Positions 63,957-64,000 of a stretch of DNA of 64,000 nucleotides are shown here, in pieces. The notes below the pieces were generated by a model, which was given only the letters and a program-made list of their open reading frames with translations, searched no databases and was not told the DNA's origin. Where the stretch lies: positions 1,488,001 through 1,552,000 of the forward strand of contig NC_007908.1 in assembly GCF_000013605.1 (NCBI RefSeq), written 5' to 3'. This DNA comes from Rhodoferax ferrireducens T118 (GTDB taxonomy: Bacteria > Pseudomonadota > Gammaproteobacteria > Burkholderiales > Burkholderiaceae_C). Position 1 is the stretch's first letter. Each line of letters starts with the position of its first letter. The translations under genes and the position numbers were made by a program.

Positions 63957-64000
63957 ATCTATTCGCTGACGAATTCACAAGCAGCAACAGGAAAATCCAG

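Overview
The window is a gene-dense, GC-rich chromosomal segment of a betaproteobacterium of the order Burkholderiales, most likely family Comamonadaceae. The best single guess is a Rhodoferax-like organism. That is inferred from a form II RuBisCO/phosphoribulokinase/FBPase cluster, typical Burkholderiales housekeeping gene neighbourhoods, and a dispersed ~50-bp palindromic repeat of a kind I associate with Comamonadaceae. No sequence search was run. No rRNA, CRISPR array, intact insertion sequence or recognisable prophage was seen.

Layout. 1-8140: end of a CheA-type hybrid kinase, a photolyase on the other strand, then yqgE-ruvX-pyrR-pyrB-pyrC' (pyrimidine control and aspartate carbamoyltransferase with a zinc-ligand-less dihydroorotase homologue) and an EF-G-like GTPase. 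8195-8433: a deletion remnant of aroD. 8463-14865: a secreted beta/gamma-crystallin/glycine-zipper protein, trhP, arfB, an NAD(P)H oxidoreductase, the YlqF/RbgA GTPase, a small ferredoxin and a DHH phosphoesterase. 14903-19670: Calvin-cycle block, with divergent cbbR facing fbp-prk-cbbM, plus a decayed cbbY fragment and a pair of matching palindromes in front of cbbM. 19990-24876: small lipoprotein, HPF-like protein, cation/proton antiporter, DUF47-PiT phosphate uptake pair, TM2 protein and GNAT acetyltransferase. 25010-27141: the classical rpsP-rimM-trmD-rplS cluster. 27224-35386: Nudix, CobD/CbiB-like protein, hisC, rsgA, pterin dehydratase, M48 protease, orn and a DEAD-box helicase.

35450-37530 is the accessory stretch. 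A small AT-richer island with two unknown membrane proteins lies against tRNA-Ser(UGA), with a tRNA 3'-end copy at its far side, and decayed coding pieces lie nearby. 37530-54000 carries signalling and metabolism: PilZ, SlyX, a TPR protein with a modified receiver domain, a methyltransferase, an RNB nuclease, MaeB malic enzyme, a TonB-like lipoprotein, an EamA transporter translationally coupled to a GGDEF/EAL protein and a DctP-type binding protein, a quinone oxidoreductase and a Na/Pi transporter. 53980-58359 is the ribF-ileS-lspA operon. The end holds an HNH nuclease, a DUF1631 protein, an exported LigE-type DNA ligase, dodecin, and a small c-type cytochrome that lacks a Met ligand.

The most notable points are: the dispersed repeat, whose copies are read in frame inside pyrC', the pterin dehydratase gene and ileS and which supplies the hisC start region; the two pseudogene fossils aroD and cbbY; the twin palindromes upstream of cbbM; and the tRNA-Ser island.
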